This document shows, piece after piece, positions 62,333-64,000 of a stretch of 64,000 nucleotides of DNA (positions are counted from its first letter, which is position 1; the number at the start of each line of letters is the position of its first letter). The translations under genes were made by a program, and so were the position numbers. This stretch comes from Bacillota bacterium (GTDB lineage Bacteria; Bacillota; Sulfobacillia; JAJYWN01). The DNA lies in NCBI GenBank assembly GCA_021791495.1, contig JAJYWN010000064.1:74139-138138 (forward strand), read 5' to 3'. The notes beneath the pieces are model-generated. The model was not told where the DNA came from. It did no database searches and was given only the letters and a program-made list of their open reading frames with translations.

Positions 62333-62889
62333 TTGGGTGGCGGCGGAGCCGCGCCGGCGGCCGTGCCCAGCGCGTCGATCTTGGCGTCCAGCTTCCTGAT
62401 GCGTTCTAGTCCTTCCCGGTAGGACAGCTCCCGCTCGTGGTGGCGGCCGTCACTCTCTTCGAGGACATCGTCGGCCTCTGCCAGCAGGCGCTGGAGAGGC
62501 GTCGGGTCGCCCGTGGGTCGGATGGGAGTGGAGCCGGAGTGGAAGAGGATGGCCAAGGCGATCTCGCGGGCCGCCGCCATCTCCTCTCCCTTCAGCACAA
62601 GTAGCTGGTGGGCCCGCTCGGCGCCCTTGATGGGGTGGATGTCTCCGGTGGCGTAGAGGTTATAGCTCCATTCCCCATCCACGATGAAATCACCGTGCCC
62701 GATATCGTGGAGTAGGCCGGCTTTGCCGGCCAGGTCCGGGTCGACTCCCCACCGTACCGCCATGTCCACCGCCAGTTCCGCCACGCGGACGGAGTGGTCG
62801 ATGCCGGCCTTGGGCAGGTGTTTTCGGCAAACACTATCGGTATAGAGATCGGTCAAAGTTACTTGGCGCAAGTAGTTCACGTCCTCCAA
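62329..62889 (-). CDS. HD-domain phosphohydrolase
   Basis: About 186 residues. The HD motif is HSVRVAELA...GLLHDIGHGD, followed by HPIKGAERAHQ and AILFHSG. Metal-dependent hydrolase of nucleotides or tRNA-like substrates. The start is unsure: TTG 62889 has no clear ribosome site, and the GGAGG there lies too near a GTG at 62880; a TTG four codons later is also possible. Confidence 0.8.
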   Translation of the reverse strand: MEDVNYLRQVTLTDLYTDSVCRKHLPKAGIDHSVRVAELAVDMAVRWGVDPDLAGKAGLLHDIGHGDFIVDGEWSYNLYATGDIHPIKGAERAHQLLVLKGEEMAAAREIALAILFHSGSTPIRPTGDPTPLQRLLAEADDVLEESDGRHHERELSYREGLERIRKLDAKIDALGTAAGAAPPPPK

Positions 62890-62937
62890 AAATCAGGCCG
62901 CATCCTTGCCACTTCCCTCTGGAGTCGGCCTCTGGCT

Positions 62938-62966
62938 ATTATAAGAGTCTCCCGGAATGCGGTCAA
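62938..62966 (-). promoter_or_regulatory. Promoter of the HD-LysR operon
   Basis: On the minus strand TTGACC (62966-62961), a 17-base spacer and perfect TATAAT (62943-62938), about 50 bases upstream of the HD gene. Confidence 0.85.
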
Positions 62967-63028
62967 TCCCGGTGGTGCGACCGTAGCCGTTCTTGGGCGG
63001 GGAAGCTCATAACCCCGGAGGGAATTCG

Positions 63029-63163
63029 ATGAAGGTCGTCCTGAACGCCGATGACTTCGGGGCCTCCGCCGGAGTCAACGCCGCCATATGGAAAGCCCAC
63101 CATCAGGGAGTACTCCGATCCCGCCGACCCGTCGGTCCCCGTGATCCGCCGCCTGCAGCGTGA
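63029..63163 (+). pseudogene. Truncated HpnK/YdjC-like deacetylase
   Basis: ATG 63029 behind GGAGGG gives MKVVLNADDFGASAG, VNAAIWKAHHQGVLRS: the start of HpnK/ChbG-type sugar deacetylases with the metal-binding DD. After about 31 residues homology stops, and the frame ends at a TGA at 63161. The rest of the usual gene (over 200 residues) is missing. The sequence that follows belongs to an HpnI-like gene in another frame. Confidence 0.8.
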
Positions 63164-63638
63164 ATTCGACTACGTGATGATCTGCGTCCTGGGGACCACC
63201 TCCTTCCGCGAAAACTGGCGGCGCGAGGTGCGTTGGGCCCGGTGCAACCGCGTGTCGCGCCCCACGGAGTATCCGGGGCTGGTCTTCAGTTTCTGCACCC
63301 CTCTGGCCACGGCCTATGCCGTCTACTCTAAGTTCGACGAGCAGAGCCGGCAGGTTCTGGCCGTGTCGCTTCTCCTTAGATGGATCATGGCCTGGTTGGT
63401 GGCCGGCCACACTGGAGACCGTTCGGTCCGCCGGTGGCTGCGCTGGCTTCCGGTGCGGGACGTCCTCTCGGCCCTCGTGTGGCTGGCAGGGGGAGTGGGT
63501 CGCCGCATTGTCTGGCGCGACGAGGAGTTCATCGTCGAGGGCGATGGCCGGATGCGGCCGGTGGCCGGTCCCGCCGCCCTCAACTCCGGGGGGGTGGCGG
63601 CGGGTGCGGGTGCTAAGAAGAGCCATCCGGGCCCTTGA
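63111..63638 (+). pseudogene. HpnI-like glycosyltransferase, broken
   Basis: The frame starting within the hpnK remnant reads DPADPSVPVIRRLQREF, matching the region near residues 80-100 of HpnI-type family-21 glycosyltransferases. It then jumps in frame at about 63168 to the C-terminal part: FRENWRREVRWARCNRVSRP (QxxRW-like) and two to three membrane segments. Roughly 180-200 residues with the DXD site are missing. It can still be read as an open frame but is not a working enzyme. Confidence 0.75.
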
Positions 63639-64000
63639 CCGTCTCCAGTGCCGCCGGCGCGGGATTTTCGAGTTCAGCCAGGACGCCGACTGCATCCTTC
63701 GCCTGTCCAGGTCCCGTGTCCCCTGGGACCTGCTCCTTCCCGACGGAACGTCGGTGCGGCGCGGCGCGACACTAGGTGAAATCCACCTCTGGAACGAACG
63801 GCTGCCTTTGGCGCCTATGGAAGGGCCCGACCTCCTATGGGCGGCGCGCTTCCAGCGGCTCTTCCGGCACTCGCTCCGATGTCTGGCCGAATACGTGCGC
63901 CGGCACGAAGAATGGCAAGACGTATGGGTCTTTGGGGGCGTGACCACACTGGTCAGCCACGAAAGCCGGACGGGCGAGGTCGGGGGCGAGATTGAGGGCC
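63610..64000 (+). CDS. YkoP-like hypothetical protein (cut by window edge)
   Basis: Open from GTG 63610 to the edge, 130 residues so far. RGIFEFSQDADCILRLSRSRVPWDLLLPDGTSVRRG, then EIHLWNERLP, recalls YkoP-type proteins that lie beside HpnK/HpnI-like or YkoT genes. Overlaps the end of the HpnI-like remnant by 29 bases. Function unknown. Confidence 0.55.
   Translation, partial: MLRRAIRALDRLQCRRRGIFEFSQDADCILRLSRSRVPWDLLLPDGTSVRRGATLGEIHLWNERLPLAPMEGPDLLWAARFQRLFRHSLRCLAEYVRRHEEWQDVWVFGGVTTLVSHESRTGEVGGEIEG

Overview
The window is a GC-rich chromosomal segment that contains the replication origin of a spore-former-lineage Bacillota, most like the GC-rich Clostridia. This rests on gene order: gyrB-remB-recF-dnaN-dnaA | oriC | rpmH-rnpA-yidD-yidC-jag-mnmE-mnmG-rsmG-noc-parA-parB. 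It is supported by yyaC (spore protease family), a LonC-type protease, DUF3343/mscS/DUF951, rpsF-ssb-rpsR, a MazG-like gene, yybS, rplI, dnaB and purA. Nothing in the sequence fixes a genus. Genes left of the origin run on the minus strand and most genes to the right run on the plus strand, as expected for two divergent replichores.

Layout. 1-3267: partial gyrB, remB, recF, dnaN (minus). 3268-5345: a two-part oriC around dnaA, with DnaA boxes on both sides, a TAG-triplet (DnaA-trio-like) unwinding element and a 16-bp perfect palindrome. 5476-15000: rpmH to parB, that is ribosome/RNase P, membrane insertion, tRNA modification and chromosome segregation. Three identical parS sites lie at 11425, 15011 and 19355. 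15069-24569: a cysteine-desulfurase-like enzyme, a KimA-type potassium transporter with a terminator in its leader, a methyltransferase, DUF4446, an M23 peptidase/bactofilin envelope pair, a lipid kinase that seems to start at CTG, a phosphoribosyltransferase and yyaC. 24689-28574: membrane and stress genes (propeller protein, CvpA, DUF3343, MscS, DUF951). 28603-37824: rpsF-ssb-rpsR, motAB, a MazG-like gene, yybS-rplI, lonC, dnaB and a methyltransferase. 37847-44258: a 58-bp direct repeat, two redox flavoproteins, purA, a DedA protein and a stalk-domain envelope protein. 44568-50894: a sensory GGDEF/EAL protein, tRNA-Gly and tRNA-Thr with promoters and terminators, and an S-layer-type propeller protein.

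50920-64000 is the accessory part. It holds an amidohydrolase, a polysaccharide deacetylase, a transposase-less element with 51-bp inverted ends, and a folD-fchA pair in which FolD lacks two residues linked to cyclohydrolase activity. Next come a tRNA 3'-end remnant under the end of an MFS gene, a PadR/MFS operon with a visible operator, a QueG-like Fe-S protein, a lipoprotein, and a YeiH transporter preceded by three strong hairpins. A LysR/HD operon follows. The window ends in a scrambled hopanoid-type locus where the start of an HpnK-like gene is joined to two separate pieces of an HpnI-like glycosyltransferase.

How the parts work together: dnaA, dnaN, recF, gyrB, dnaB and ssb serve replication. 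parA, parB, noc and the parS sites serve segregation and division-site control. The M23/bactofilin, S-layer and deacetylase genes serve the envelope. motAB and the GGDEF/EAL protein point to motility under second-messenger control. The most unusual signals are the hpn junctions, the inverted-repeat element, the structured leaders of yeiH, kimA and motA, and the division of labour implied by FolD plus FchA.
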